Virus record (IMG/VR): IMGVR_UViG_3300035670_000112
Span: 1-64,000 of that record
DNA length: 64,000 bases
Strand: one strand, 5' to 3'
Source: a virus
In this document: positions 7,742 to 14,379 of the stretch, piece after piece
How the letters are laid out: every line of letters starts with the position of its first letter
Numbering within the stretch: the stretch's first letter is position 1
Position numbers and translations under genes: made by a program
Notes under the pieces: generated by a model
What the model saw: the letters and a program-made list of their open reading frames with translations, nothing else
Told to the model about the DNA's origin: nothing
Databases searched by the model: none

Positions 7742-7884
7742 AGTCAGGTGGCGGAATGGCAGACGCAGAAGTTAGAAGAGAGAGATTATCAATGTTGGTT
7801 AGTGGATTGATTACCTTATCTAATGGATTAAATAACTTACACCAACTATTATAGGTTATACAGGTTCGAATCCTGTCCTGATTA
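7742..7884 (+). tRNA. tRNA-Leu-like gene with an insert in the anticodon arm
   Basis: Acceptor AGTCAGG (7742-7748) pairs with CCTGATT (7877-7883). The D-arm is a normal leucine type (GGCGGAATGGCAGACGC), and the T-arm ACAGG-TTCGAAT-CCTGT is canonical. The total of 143 nt is about 55 too long. A standard anticodon arm appears only if 7774-7826 is ignored: AAGTT (7769-7773), loop ATTAAAT with anticodon TAA (7827-7833), and AACTT (7834-7838), followed by a long variable arm as expected for leucine. The anticodon is inferred from this model. Alternatives are a decayed gene or an enlarged, non-functional arm. The CCA end is not encoded. Confidence 0.6.
7774..7826 (+). other. Putative insert or intron in the tRNA-Leu-like gene
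   Basis: 53 nt between the 5' half of the anticodon stem and the anticodon loop. Too short for a group I intron. It contains GAGAGAG, like the repeats just upstream. Confidence 0.35.
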
Positions 7885-7976
7885 CAGTGAGGTTGCAGAA
7901 AGGTAAGACGTGGCACATTCGGCCACGGATCGTTATGGATCAATTGAGCAGAAGTAAAGTTTAAAACCCATTTGTG

Positions 7977-8183
7977 ATGAGATCAGAAGAAGAAATTAAG
8001 GCTCGATTACTTGAGCTGTTTTTAGCCCGTGAAAAATTTGAACGCTTAACTACGGAAGCAGATAATGGATGCCCTAACAAAAAGATGTTATGGTTGGCCA
8101 AACAAACTGGCGTTGGTGTTTATAGCGGTCAAATTGACCTACTTAAATGGGTTTTAAACGATTCTGCGCCCGAAGGCAATTGA
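7977..8183 (+). CDS. Cassette gene 1, hypothetical
   Basis: 68 residues (MRSEEEIKARLLELFLAREKFERL...). Helical, charged N-terminus. A GTG directly precedes the ATG at 7977. No family recognised. Its stop codon abuts the first attC-like site. Confidence 0.65.
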   Translation: MRSEEEIKARLLELFLAREKFERLTTEADNGCPNKKMLWLAKQTGVGVYSGQIDLLKWVLNDSAPEGN

Positions 8184-8266
8184 TCCCAACGGTTGGCGGC
8201 TTTGTGTCAGGCTGCGAAGCGTTGGCATTGAGCGGTCGGGCAGCTTGCACAAAACCGCTGTTATAG
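8184..8266 (+). repeat. attC-like site 1 (83 bp)
   Basis: TCCCAAC at 8184-8190 and GTTATAG at 8260-8266. The arm GGCGGCTTTGTGTCAGGCTGC pairs imperfectly with GCAGCTTGCACAAAACCGC. Confidence 0.65.
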
Positions 8267-8302
8267 CCAGTAGCGGTTTATTAACGATAAAAACTAATTA
8301 AA

Positions 8303-8500
8303 ATGGGAGGGTTAGCAAGAATTTGTAAAATGTATGGCTCAATGGAAGTGAGTGATGCAAATGGTAAAAAAGTAACTTGGCTTTGGGATTATGTAAATGA
8401 CAAACCAAGACTAAAAACAGAAATGACCAAAGAAGAAATAATGGCAAGTGAAAAAGCCAAGTGGATGGCTGTGAAATCTCAATTAGATGCAGAAAAGTAG
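8303..8500 (+). CDS. Cassette gene 2, hypothetical
   Basis: 65 residues (MGGLARICKMYGSMEVSDANGKKVTWLWDY...). A small basic protein resembling ones I associate with Bacteroidota phages and prophages, but without an assigned function. The start follows an AT-rich leader downstream of attC 1. Confidence 0.7.
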   Translation: MGGLARICKMYGSMEVSDANGKKVTWLWDYVNDKPRLKTEMTKEEIMASEKAKWMAVKSQLDAEK

Positions 8501-8506
8501 CATTGC

Positions 8507-8637
8507 GCACAACGGTCGGGCATAAGAGAAGTGCCGAAATTAGAAGTACAAATTATGAATTTAAAACGAAAGTAAATATGAAACACAGAACATCAATTTT
8601 AGTAGGAACTCGGCATTTCTTTTATGCCTTGTTAGCG
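8507..8637 (+). repeat. attC-like site 2 (131 bp)
   Basis: GCACAAC at 8507-8513, GTTAGCG at 8631-8637. The arm GGCATAAGAGAAGTGCCGA pairs with TCGGCATTTCTTTTATGCC. The loop holds the start codon of the next gene. Confidence 0.8.
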
Positions 8638-8886
8638 GTTGTTATTTTATCAGGTTGCGGAAAATCGGTCAATGAAAAAAACTTTGATATAAGTATGCAA
8701 AAAATAAATGGCGAATGGATACGTGCAACATATTCGCTACCAGAAGACGCATATTTTTTCATTGACACTCACAGAGGTAGTTATTCATTACGATACGATA
8801 GAAGTGGTGCTAATTGGTTCACAAAATCAAGAAGTGGAATTACTGTTAGAAACGGAATTATTGATTATCGGATTAATAACCGCTAA
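8578..8886 (+). CDS. Cassette gene 3, putative lipoprotein
   Basis: 102 residues. A basic start (MKHRTS), a hydrophobic core (FFYALLAVVIL) and the lipobox LSGC predict a lipoprotein signal peptide cut before Cys at about residue 28. The mature part is a small strand-rich domain without a recognised family. The ATG at 8578 lies within the loop of attC 2, so most of the signal peptide is encoded by attC sequence; no later start would keep a signal peptide. The stop codon overlaps the R'' box of attC 3. Confidence 0.7.
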   Translation: MKHRTSILVGTRHFFYALLAVVILSGCGKSVNEKNFDISMQKINGEWIRATYSLPEDAYFFIDTHRGSYSLRYDRSGANWFTKSRSGITVRNGIIDYRINNR

Positions 8887-9013
8887 CGTGTCGGTGCTAT
8901 ACGATGTGGCGGATTTTCAGCACGAAAGTCCAATACGAAGCACCACAGTTGAATTAAGTAAAAATGTTTAACCGAAGCACGTCAGCCGCCATATTGTATA
9001 GCACATGTTAGCG
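8881..9013 (+). repeat. attC-like site 3 (133 bp)
   Basis: CGCTAAC at 8881-8887 and GTTAGCG at 9007-9013 are perfect complements. The arms TGCTATACGATGTGGCGG and CCGCCATATTGTATAGCA pair with two wobbles. The best-formed site of the array. An ATG at 8964 in the loop runs into a stop at the R' box. Confidence 0.85.
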
Positions 9014-9039
9014 GTTCGGGCTTCACAAATCAAAATAAA

Positions 9040-9270
9040 ATGACAATAGAATTTAACTTTTACAAAAGCTGGTATGCAGGATTTCGCTTCAAAGATTTGT
9101 TGCCAATATTCAGCTTCACCAAAAATGTTCAGGGCTGGTCATACACTCGTGTATGGTCATTGAATTGGTTTACTTGTGCAGTTTCGTTTCGCCTAATAAA
9201 AAGAAGCGATTTGAACGAAGATAGAAGCGTTTCTCATGAGAAGCATGTCAAACGATATATGGTGTCATAG
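9040..9270 (+). CDS. Cassette gene 4, hypothetical
   Basis: 76 residues (MTIEFNFYKSWYAGFRFKDLLPIF...), aromatic-rich and basic. It starts 26 bp after attC 3, in ordinary cassette fashion. No family recognised. Confidence 0.6.
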   Translation: MTIEFNFYKSWYAGFRFKDLLPIFSFTKNVQGWSYTRVWSLNWFTCAVSFRLIKRSDLNEDRSVSHEKHVKRYMVS

Positions 9271-9276
9271 CCTGAC

Positions 9277-9406
9277 CGGTAACGTAAAATGTATGAGCAG
9301 TAGCCGATTTCAAAGCACTGACTTATCTTTACGCTAAAATATTAATTAGAAGCAATAGCTTAAATAAGCCCACTGACACGGCTATTGCTTATAAATAGTG
9401 TTATGT
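9277..9406 (+). repeat. attC-like site 4 (130 bp)
   Basis: CGGTAAC at 9277-9283, GTTATGT at 9400-9406. The arm ATGAGCAGTAGCCG pairs with CGGCTATTGCTTAT. Confidence 0.75.
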
Positions 9407-9418
9407 GGCGTTATTATT

Positions 9419-9640
9419 ATGAAAATACATTGGATGAATAAAAAGTTGTATATAACAACAGCAAAACCCATTAAAGAAAATGACTTGTATTTAGACGATT
9501 TGGTACACCCAAGTTTAATACAGTATCCATTAGTAATGTGGGGTTTTGCGGATGGAGATAAACGAAAGGTAATACAAAGCCATAGTGGAACAACAAGCCC
9601 CGTAAGTTGTAGTAGAAGAATATTGTTAGTGATTGGCTAA
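9419..9640 (+). CDS. Cassette gene 5, hypothetical
   Basis: 73 residues from MKIHWMNKKLYITTAKPI; an upstream in-frame GTG at 9398 would overlap the R' box. No family recognised. The stop codon is 4 bp before attC 5. Confidence 0.6.
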   Translation: MKIHWMNKKLYITTAKPIKENDLYLDDLVHPSLIQYPLVMWGFADGDKRKVIQSHSGTTSPVSCSRRILLVIG

Positions 9641-9644
9641 TGCC

Positions 9645-9778
9645 ACATAACGTGCCGCAGCTTGACGCTGTTGGCGATTTAAACTACTAAACTTTAATTA
9701 AAAAACAAATACTTAATATGAGTACAAAAGATAAATTGAAAAACGAAGCCGCCAATAGCGTTCAAGGTGCTGTTAGCA
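9645..9778 (+). repeat. attC-like site 5 (134 bp)
   Basis: ACATAAC at 9645-9651, GTTAGCA at 9772-9778. The arm TGACGCTGTTGGCG pairs with CGCCAATAGCGTTC. The loop holds the next start codon. Confidence 0.75.
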
Positions 9779-10137
9779 GCAGTGCTTTGCGTTACAATGG
9801 AGGTAAATTGCGTTGGTCGCTTGTTGACTTTGATGCCTTAGAAGATATGGTTAAAGTGCTTGAATTTGGGGCTAAAAAGTATGCAGACAATAACTGGAAG
9901 AAAGGGCTTAAAACACCCGAAATATTTGAAAGTATGATGCGTCACATGACAGCATACATAAGGGGTGAAGATATAGACCCTGAAAGTGGATTACCACACA
10001 CAGGGCATATACTTTGCAATGCAATGTTCTTATCATATATGCAGCGTTTTAAGCCCGATTTTGATACAAGGCACAAAGACAAAAACAAGCGATGCTGTGG
10101 TAATTGGGATGAAAATGGTGTGTGTACGTGTCCGTAG
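9718..10137 (+). CDS. Cassette gene 6, dATP/dGTP diphosphohydrolase-like N-terminal domain protein
   Basis: 139 residues. From about residue 24 (ALRYNGGKLRWSLVDFDALEDMVKVLEFGAKKYADNNWKKG) it follows a phage family known as the dATP/dGTP diphosphohydrolase N-terminal domain (DUF5664), with a conserved central helix MRHMTAYIRGEDIDPESGLPHTGHI that carries likely metal ligands. It may hydrolyse or sense purine dNTPs; activity is unproven. The C-terminus has a small cysteine cluster (RCCGNW...CTCP). The first 20 residues are encoded by the loop and right arm of attC 5, and the next in-frame ATG is far inside the domain. Confidence 0.75.
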   Translation: MSTKDKLKNEAANSVQGAVSSSALRYNGGKLRWSLVDFDALEDMVKVLEFGAKKYADNNWKKGLKTPEIFESMMRHMTAYIRGEDIDPESGLPHTGHILCNAMFLSYMQRFKPDFDTRHKDKNKRCCGNWDENGVCTCP

Positions 10138-10143
10138 CATTGC

Positions 10144-10271
10144 TGCTAACGGTCGAGTGTATGAACCGTTGCGTGATTGAAACAATAAACTTAAAAATAC
10201 AGATATGTTTAATAGAAAAAAGAAACTTGGCAGACGCACTATAAAGCAATGGTTTATACACATTGTTAGGC
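10144..10271 (+). repeat. attC-like site 6 (128 bp)
   Basis: TGCTAAC at 10144-10150, GTTAGGC at 10265-10271. The arm GTGTATGAACCGTTGC pairs with GCAATGGTTTATACAC. The loop holds the next start codon. Confidence 0.8.
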
Positions 10272-10441
10272 GTTTGTTGCGGAAAGAATACTGCAAGGTT
10301 TGTGGACAAGAACTGACTGAAATTAGAGGTCGATACCCTAAAGAACCAAGAAGGAAAGTATGTGCTTGTTGTGCTACTGAAAAACTTGAATGGATAAATG
10401 AACAGAATAATGTTGAGGCGAAATGTAGCAATAACGCCTAA
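10205..10441 (+). CDS. Cassette gene 7, small zinc-ribbon protein
   Basis: 78 residues. C-K-V-C and C-A-C-C pairs suggest one zinc ribbon after a very basic N-terminus (RKKKLGRRTIKQWF...RRLLRK), which is encoded across attC 6. No other Met exists in the frame, so ATG 10205 in the attC loop is the only ATG start available. The stop codon lies within the R'' region of attC 7. Confidence 0.6.
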   Translation: MFNRKKKLGRRTIKQWFIHIVRRLLRKEYCKVCGQELTEIRGRYPKEPRRKVCACCATEKLEWINEQNNVEAKCSNNA

Positions 10442-10567
10442 CGTATCGGTGCTTGGCGAAGGCTGGGCATTAATAGTACAAAACTTTAAATTTAAAACAA
10501 ATGATTGTAGATAGCACAAACGTTGATTTAGCACAGAAGCCCAGCTTTTGCCAAACACCTGTTATAA
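10436..10567 (+). repeat. attC-like site 7 (132 bp)
   Basis: GCCTAAC at 10436-10442, GTTATAA at 10561-10567. The arm TGCTTGGCGAAGGCTGGGC pairs with GCCCAGCTTTTGCCAAACA. The loop holds the next start codon. Confidence 0.8.
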
Positions 10568-10815
10568 GCCGTTTTTCTATTCCTGAAACATTGGAATTGA
10601 TTAAGGAGCAAACAGGTTTAAAGTTGGAATTATGCGACTATTTCACAGGCATAAAAGAACATAACGAAAGAAAGTATTTCAATGTGATTTTGCCACAAAG
10701 AACGAGCGAATCAAAAGAGTATGGCATCTTAAAAAGGTTTGCTGATAAATACAAATTAATTTCAGTTGATCCAAATGGATTGAAGCGAGTGGCTGTCTTT
10801 CAAAATGGCTTATAA
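10501..10815 (+). CDS. Cassette gene 8, hypothetical
   Basis: 104 residues. The ATG at 10501 in the attC 7 loop is the only Met of the protein; the first 20 residues (MIVDSTNVDLAQKPSFCQTP) come from attC sequence. The rest looks like a compact alpha/beta domain (IPETLELIKEQTGLKLE...). No family recognised. Confidence 0.6.
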   Translation: MIVDSTNVDLAQKPSFCQTPVISRFSIPETLELIKEQTGLKLELCDYFTGIKEHNERKYFNVILPQRTSESKEYGILKRFADKYKLISVDPNGLKRVAVFQNGL

Positions 10816-10816
10816 C
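10810..10816 (+). repeat. Half attC site closing the array
   Basis: TTATAAC overlaps the stop codon as in the other sites, but no matching right arm or GTT box follows; the sequence changes to a different gene context. Confidence 0.45.
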
Positions 10817-10846
10817 ATCTGATATGTACATAAAGACTAAAGCAAA

Positions 10847-11071
10847 ATGCATTCAATATCAACTACTTACGATTTAAAGTGGCGACATAAAGAAGCTAAC
10901 GAATACCAGTTTGATTCTGATGGCATCTGCATAAACACCAAGAGAGGCAGAATAGTCAGACAGGTATTGAACGGACGTTCCAAAGGATTCTGCATACGCG
11001 GAAAGTTCGTGTCATTGACTTCGCTAAGACCGAAACTGGAGAAGATACCCAACATTGAATGTCCCTTCTGA
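10847..11071 (+). CDS. Hypothetical small protein
   Basis: 74 residues (MHSISTTYDLKWRHKEANEYQFDSDGICINTKRGR...). A basic, compact protein resembling repeat-type domains seen in Bacteroidota phages. First of a run of genes linked by ATGA overlaps up to 12,900. Confidence 0.65.
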   Translation: MHSISTTYDLKWRHKEANEYQFDSDGICINTKRGRIVRQVLNGRSKGFCIRGKFVSLTSLRPKLEKIPNIECPF

Positions 11072-11262
11072 TGAGATACGCCTACGCCTACGTTCTGACC
11101 TGTGTCGTTTATCCGCTTTGGATAATTGCAACATGGCAAGAACCTAAGAAAGAACAACCTAAGTACGAACCCGAATACATTTGTGATTGCGGGGCGCGTG
11201 ACTTGAAGAGATGGAACGACCCTGAGAAACTAACTATTAACACTATAAACGGAACGTTATGA
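11071..11262 (+). CDS. Hypothetical small membrane protein
   Basis: 63 residues from an ATG overlapping the preceding stop. One N-terminal hydrophobic helix (YAYVLTCVVYPLWIIATW), then a C-D-C pair in the tail. Function unknown. Confidence 0.6.
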   Translation: MRYAYAYVLTCVVYPLWIIATWQEPKKEQPKYEPEYICDCGARDLKRWNDPEKLTINTINGTL

Positions 11263-11576
11263 CACTAACAGGGGAAGCAAAAGAGCAGTTTGAACACTAC
11301 TTAGCTGGTGTTTTTAAACGTGGTTATTCATCATGGAGTAGGCATACTGATTTTTACTCGCTGCCCGAAGCAATGCAATGGGGAATGTATCAGGACTTCG
11401 CTGATTCGGTCGGGATTGACATGAACACAGACGCGTCTTTGGAACAAGACTCATATTGGTATCTTTTTTACATGAAAGACCAAAAGTTCAACAACTTAGA
11501 TGATATCTGTTTCAAGACCCGCCAAGAAGCCCGCGAAGCAGCCATTAAGAAACTTGATGAAATACTGAACAAATGA
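11259..11576 (+). CDS. Hypothetical protein
   Basis: 105 residues (MTLTGEAKEQFEHYLAGVFKRGYSS...). The family look, with WGMYQDFADSVGI and a final helix EAREAAIKKLDEIL, is that of small accessory proteins in Bacteroidota phages. Linked to both neighbours by ATGA overlaps. Confidence 0.7.
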   Translation: MTLTGEAKEQFEHYLAGVFKRGYSSWSRHTDFYSLPEAMQWGMYQDFADSVGIDMNTDASLEQDSYWYLFYMKDQKFNNLDDICFKTRQEAREAAIKKLDEILNK

Positions 11577-11938
11577 GAAAGACTCTACACAAATACCTGA
11601 AAAGCCAATACGAGGGTTTTTATGACGGTTCAGGCCTATTCGACATTGATTCAGCGTTTACAGAATGCTACAAATACGCTGAACTGACTAACAGAAAGCC
11701 GAAGTTTGAGGACTTCATCGGAGAGAATGCAATATTCAAAGGTGAGTGGGAAATTTTTTACCAAGAAGACGAGTTCATTCAACTGAGGTGTAATGGCGTG
11801 TCTTGGGACGTAATAATACGAAATGATGACGCAGTAAGCGTGATTCGCTGGAAAACCAAAACGAAATATGATGAGGTTAAGGTCAGCCAAATAGAAGAAC
11901 TCCCCCGCGAGATTGAATTTAAAGAAAACGCGATATGA
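11573..11938 (+). CDS. Hypothetical protein
   Basis: 121 residues with a strand-rich C-terminal half (WEIFYQEDEFIQLRCNGVSWDVIIR). No family recognised. Confidence 0.65.
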   Translation: MRKTLHKYLKSQYEGFYDGSGLFDIDSAFTECYKYAELTNRKPKFEDFIGENAIFKGEWEIFYQEDEFIQLRCNGVSWDVIIRNDDAVSVIRWKTKTKYDEVKVSQIEELPREIEFKENAI

Positions 11939-12144
11939 AAAAGACACTAGCACTACTACTATTATTATTTCTTGCAATAACTGGTTGTGAAACCGTACCA
12001 AAAAGACCTTACATCATAACGGGAAAGTATTGTAGTAATTCCGAATGCTCTATCTGTGATTTTTACTATACATCAAGAGATCAACAACGAATTCGTTTTA
12101 ACGAGCCTTGTATCAATTACACCATTGGAGACACGATAAAATGA
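11935..12144 (+). CDS. Small lipoprotein
   Basis: 69 residues. MKKTLALLLLLFLAITGC is a clear lipoprotein signal with lipobox AITGC; the mature part is 51 residues with three further cysteines. Possible surface or superinfection-exclusion protein; this is inference only. Confidence 0.7.
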   Translation: MKKTLALLLLLFLAITGCETVPKRPYIITGKYCSNSECSICDFYYTSRDQQRIRFNEPCINYTIGDTIK

Positions 12145-12371
12145 AAAAGACAGCATTACAACAGTTGATTGATAGACTCAATTCGCTAAAAGAAGATTGT
12201 ACTGACGAGTTTGGAAATGTCCATTCACAAGCTATTGTAGTTTATGGTGTCGCTATCGACCAAGCAACCGAACTACTCGAAACCGAACGGGAACAGATTG
12301 AGGAGGCTTATGATGCTGGATTCGGCAAATTCAATTCAAGTGAACAATACTACAAAGACACGTACAAATGA
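12141..12371 (+). CDS. Hypothetical helical protein
   Basis: 76 residues from MKKTALQQLIDRLNSL, ATGA overlap with the lipoprotein gene. Long helices with acidic residues, ending GKFNSSEQYYKDTYK. This type is frequent in Bacteroidota phages. Confidence 0.7.
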   Translation: MKKTALQQLIDRLNSLKEDCTDEFGNVHSQAIVVYGVAIDQATELLETEREQIEEAYDAGFGKFNSSEQYYKDTYK

Positions 12372-12556
12372 GAAACATTGAAGATAGCCTATCTGAGATA
12401 AGTGGTTCAATTAACTACATCAGCTTTTTTCTATTCATAATTGTTCTTCAAGGATGCTTCGGATGCAACAGGTGCAAGCATGAAAAGGAATTACCTGAGA
12501 AGGAGAAGAAGGAAATCAATTGGAGTGAGGAATGGCAAAAAATCAAGTACAAATGA
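12368..12556 (+). CDS. Hypothetical small membrane protein
   Basis: 62 residues with one hydrophobic helix (YISFFLFIIVLQGCFGC) and a charged tail. C-F-G-C-N-R-C is cysteine-rich; it could be a membrane-anchored or spanin-like protein, but the evidence is weak. Confidence 0.6.
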   Translation: MRNIEDSLSEISGSINYISFFLFIIVLQGCFGCNRCKHEKELPEKEKKEINWSEEWQKIKYK

Positions 12557-12900
12557 AAACACGCGAAGAAATAGAAGCAATTGCGCTTGAGTTCTATCCA
12601 GTTAGGCTCGACTTCCACAAGAACGACACGAACCAGTCACATAGGACATCTTTTGTGTTTGGGTGGCAACTTTGCCAAAAACACTACGAGCAGAACATGA
12701 TTGAGATGGGAAAGGAACACGATACGATGACAGAAGCCGAGGCGCAAGCGTTGGAAGATGATAGGGTTATACTGTTCGAGGGAGACTTCCGTGTAAATCA
12801 TTGCGTATCGGACGACTATCGCTCTTATATTGCAAAGGATGGTTATGTTTGGGAAACGCGGAACAACGGCAAAGAGTGCTACTTGGTAAGGGATAAATGA
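12553..12900 (+). CDS. Hypothetical protein
   Basis: 115 residues from MKTREEIEAIALEFYP, ATGA overlap with the preceding gene. The N-terminal half recalls small Bacteroidota phage proteins; the C-terminal half is strand-rich (SYIAKDGYVWETRNNGKECYLV). Last gene of the AT-richer accessory run. Confidence 0.65.
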   Translation: MKTREEIEAIALEFYPVRLDFHKNDTNQSHRTSFVFGWQLCQKHYEQNMIEMGKEHDTMTEAEAQALEDDRVILFEGDFRVNHCVSDDYRSYIAKDGYVWETRNNGKECYLVRDK

Positions 12901-12969
12901 TCGTATGAGATCAATGGAGGATGCCGAAAATCCATAAAGAGTAGGCGATCAATATAAAACGACAGTATC

Positions 12970-13077
12970 ATGGATGATGAATCGTATTACAGTGAAGAGG
13001 ATCACATTGAAGACCTGAACAATGAGATCCGAGAGGAGATAATTCAGGAATTGTTCAACGATAATGACGACATGTGA
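12970..13077 (+). CDS. Very small acidic protein
   Basis: 35 residues (MDDESYYSEEDHIEDLNNEIR...). Strongly acidic. Too short to recognise; supported by the tight junction with the next gene (ATGTGATG). Confidence 0.4.
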   Translation: MDDESYYSEEDHIEDLNNEIREEIIQELFNDNDDM

Positions 13078-13316
13078 TGAAAGCAGGGGGAGATCTGTAC
13101 AATACCCATGTCACAGTGGGCATATGCAGCATGGTGAGCAGTGATCAGATGCATCTGAACAATATCACATTCACTCCATCCACAGTGACAGCTTACGCTG
13201 AACATCTGATCGAGGAGATGGATGATATACTCTTCAGAGGAAAGGACGACTCCGATCTGATCGCTCTCATAGAGATGCACAATATCACAATGATGTCACT
13301 TATTAGGATGAATTGA
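13077..13316 (+). CDS. Hypothetical protein
   Basis: 79 residues from MKAGGDLYNTHVTVGIC. Codon use returns here to that of the phage replication genes. No family recognised. Confidence 0.5.
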   Translation: MKAGGDLYNTHVTVGICSMVSSDQMHLNNITFTPSTVTAYAEHLIEEMDDILFRGKDDSDLIALIEMHNITMMSLIRMN

Positions 13317-13319
13317 GAC

Positions 13320-13583
13320 ATGGCAGAAAGATTTGACATAGGCATGGTGATAAGCACCAGTACGGGGAAGAAGGTCCTTGCAGTACAGAAACTTACAAAT
13401 GATCCGATAGTGTTCAGACAGTCGTTACAGAACAATGAGAGCTTCATAAGGCTTGACGGTCCCATTGGGACCACGTTCAACTATGTGACACTCGAGTACT
13501 ACGGATCGGATCTTAAAATTCTAAAAAAATTCAAGAACAATGGCAAAGGATATCAATGGAATACCACTGAAGGTGGGAGATGA
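13320..13583 (+). CDS. Hypothetical protein
   Basis: 87 residues (MAERFDIGMVISTSTGKKVLAVQKL...), strand-rich. Overlaps the next gene by 44 nt. Confidence 0.55.
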   Translation: MAERFDIGMVISTSTGKKVLAVQKLTNDPIVFRQSLQNNESFIRLDGPIGTTFNYVTLEYYGSDLKILKKFKNNGKGYQWNTTEGGR

Positions 13584-13929
13584 GGTCACCTGTGAAGTGA
13601 GTTCGATAATCATGGCACCGTGCTGTACACATCCCTTTGAGCGTCCTTCCAGGATAGCTCCCAAGAAAAGGGAGGAACTGTCACTGCATCCCAATGATGA
13701 CATCGATACGGTGATCATCAAACGTTTCAACAATGCTGTAAGGAATGCCAAGATGCACAGGGATGTCATAATAGGGAGAAGATCCCTTTCGGACAATGTG
13801 AAACTGAAGACCTTCGTCATCTCGGAGATCAGTGGAGAGCATATCATGTTCAAAAATCCTTCAGATGTGAAGCATTCCTTCATGAAACTGAAGCATTATC
13901 ATCCATCTGTAAAATTCAAGAAAAGATGA
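13540..13929 (+). CDS. Hypothetical protein
   Basis: 129 residues (MAKDINGIPLKVGDEVTC...). The opening looks like a small barrel domain (IPLKVGDEVTCEVSSIIM), followed by basic sequence. No family recognised. Overlaps the next gene by 4 nt. Confidence 0.6.
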   Translation: MAKDINGIPLKVGDEVTCEVSSIIMAPCCTHPFERPSRIAPKKREELSLHPNDDIDTVIIKRFNNAVRNAKMHRDVIIGRRSLSDNVKLKTFVISEISGEHIMFKNPSDVKHSFMKLKHYHPSVKFKKR

Positions 13930-14378
13930 TGAAGGAGGAATTCATGCATATGGTGAACGCCATAGGAGAGTTCATTCATGAGGACATACTTGTGCAGACA
14001 CCTCCTGTGTATGTGCCGAACAGGACATTCATCATGGAGGACAGCGAAGGACGTAGGAGTACTGCGACCTTCCGTTACATACTGAACGATGCCGTCTCTC
14101 TCACTGTAGGGGATGGTCAAGTTACAATGGGTCTTTCGGAATACAATGGTCACAGTTTCTTCATTCCCACTACAGTGAATGACGTGATCGCATCACATCA
14201 TCTCCATGATGTAAGACAGGCGATGGACCGTGTAAGGCATCTGTCATCAATAGTGGATGAGAACAGGCTGGAAGCACTCATAAGGGCAGGTCTGGTCAAT
14301 AGTTCCTTCACACAGGAGCAGAGAGTGAAGTTGATAGAATCTCTCAATGTGTTGAGGGACATGATGACAGTGAGTTGA
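13926..14378 (+). CDS. Hypothetical protein
   Basis: 150 residues; alpha/beta middle and a helical C-terminus (RLEALIRAGLVNSSFTQEQRVKLIESLNVL). Directly upstream of the DNA polymerase gene, so possibly replication-related. Confidence 0.6.
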   Translation: MMKEEFMHMVNAIGEFIHEDILVQTPPVYVPNRTFIMEDSEGRRSTATFRYILNDAVSLTVGDGQVTMGLSEYNGHSFFIPTTVNDVIASHHLHDVRQAMDRVRHLSSIVDENRLEALIRAGLVNSSFTQEQRVKLIESLNVLRDMMTVS

Positions 14379-14379
14379 T

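Larger units (their letters stand above)
7977..10816 (+). mobile_element. Integrase-less gene-cassette array (CALIN-like)
   Basis: Seven short genes, all on the plus strand, separated by imperfect palindromes. Each palindrome begins with an R''-like box ending in AAC at or just after the stop codon of the preceding gene and ends with an R'-like GTT box, the layout of integron attC sites. Six of the seven complete sites are 128-134 bp, as in a sedentary chromosomal integron. No tyrosine integrase or attI is visible in the window. Base composition is AT-richer than the phage replication genes. The last site is only a half. Cluster of attC sites lacking an integrase is the established term; finding one within a phage is unusual. 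Confidence 0.75.

Noticed and set aside
7860-7884. tRNA 3' end as a phage-type attachment site for the foreign segment
   Set aside because: I found no second copy of the tRNA 3' end near 12,900 or elsewhere in the window.
7908-7940. Possible attC site before the first cassette gene
   Set aside because: A small GTGGC/GCCAC hairpin and a GTTATGG are present but there is no AAC box or matching arms.
10033-10558. Two long minus-strand ORFs across the cassette array
   Set aside because: They run antisense through attC-like palindromes and two convincing plus-strand genes; Ser/Phe-rich low-quality translations look like shadows.
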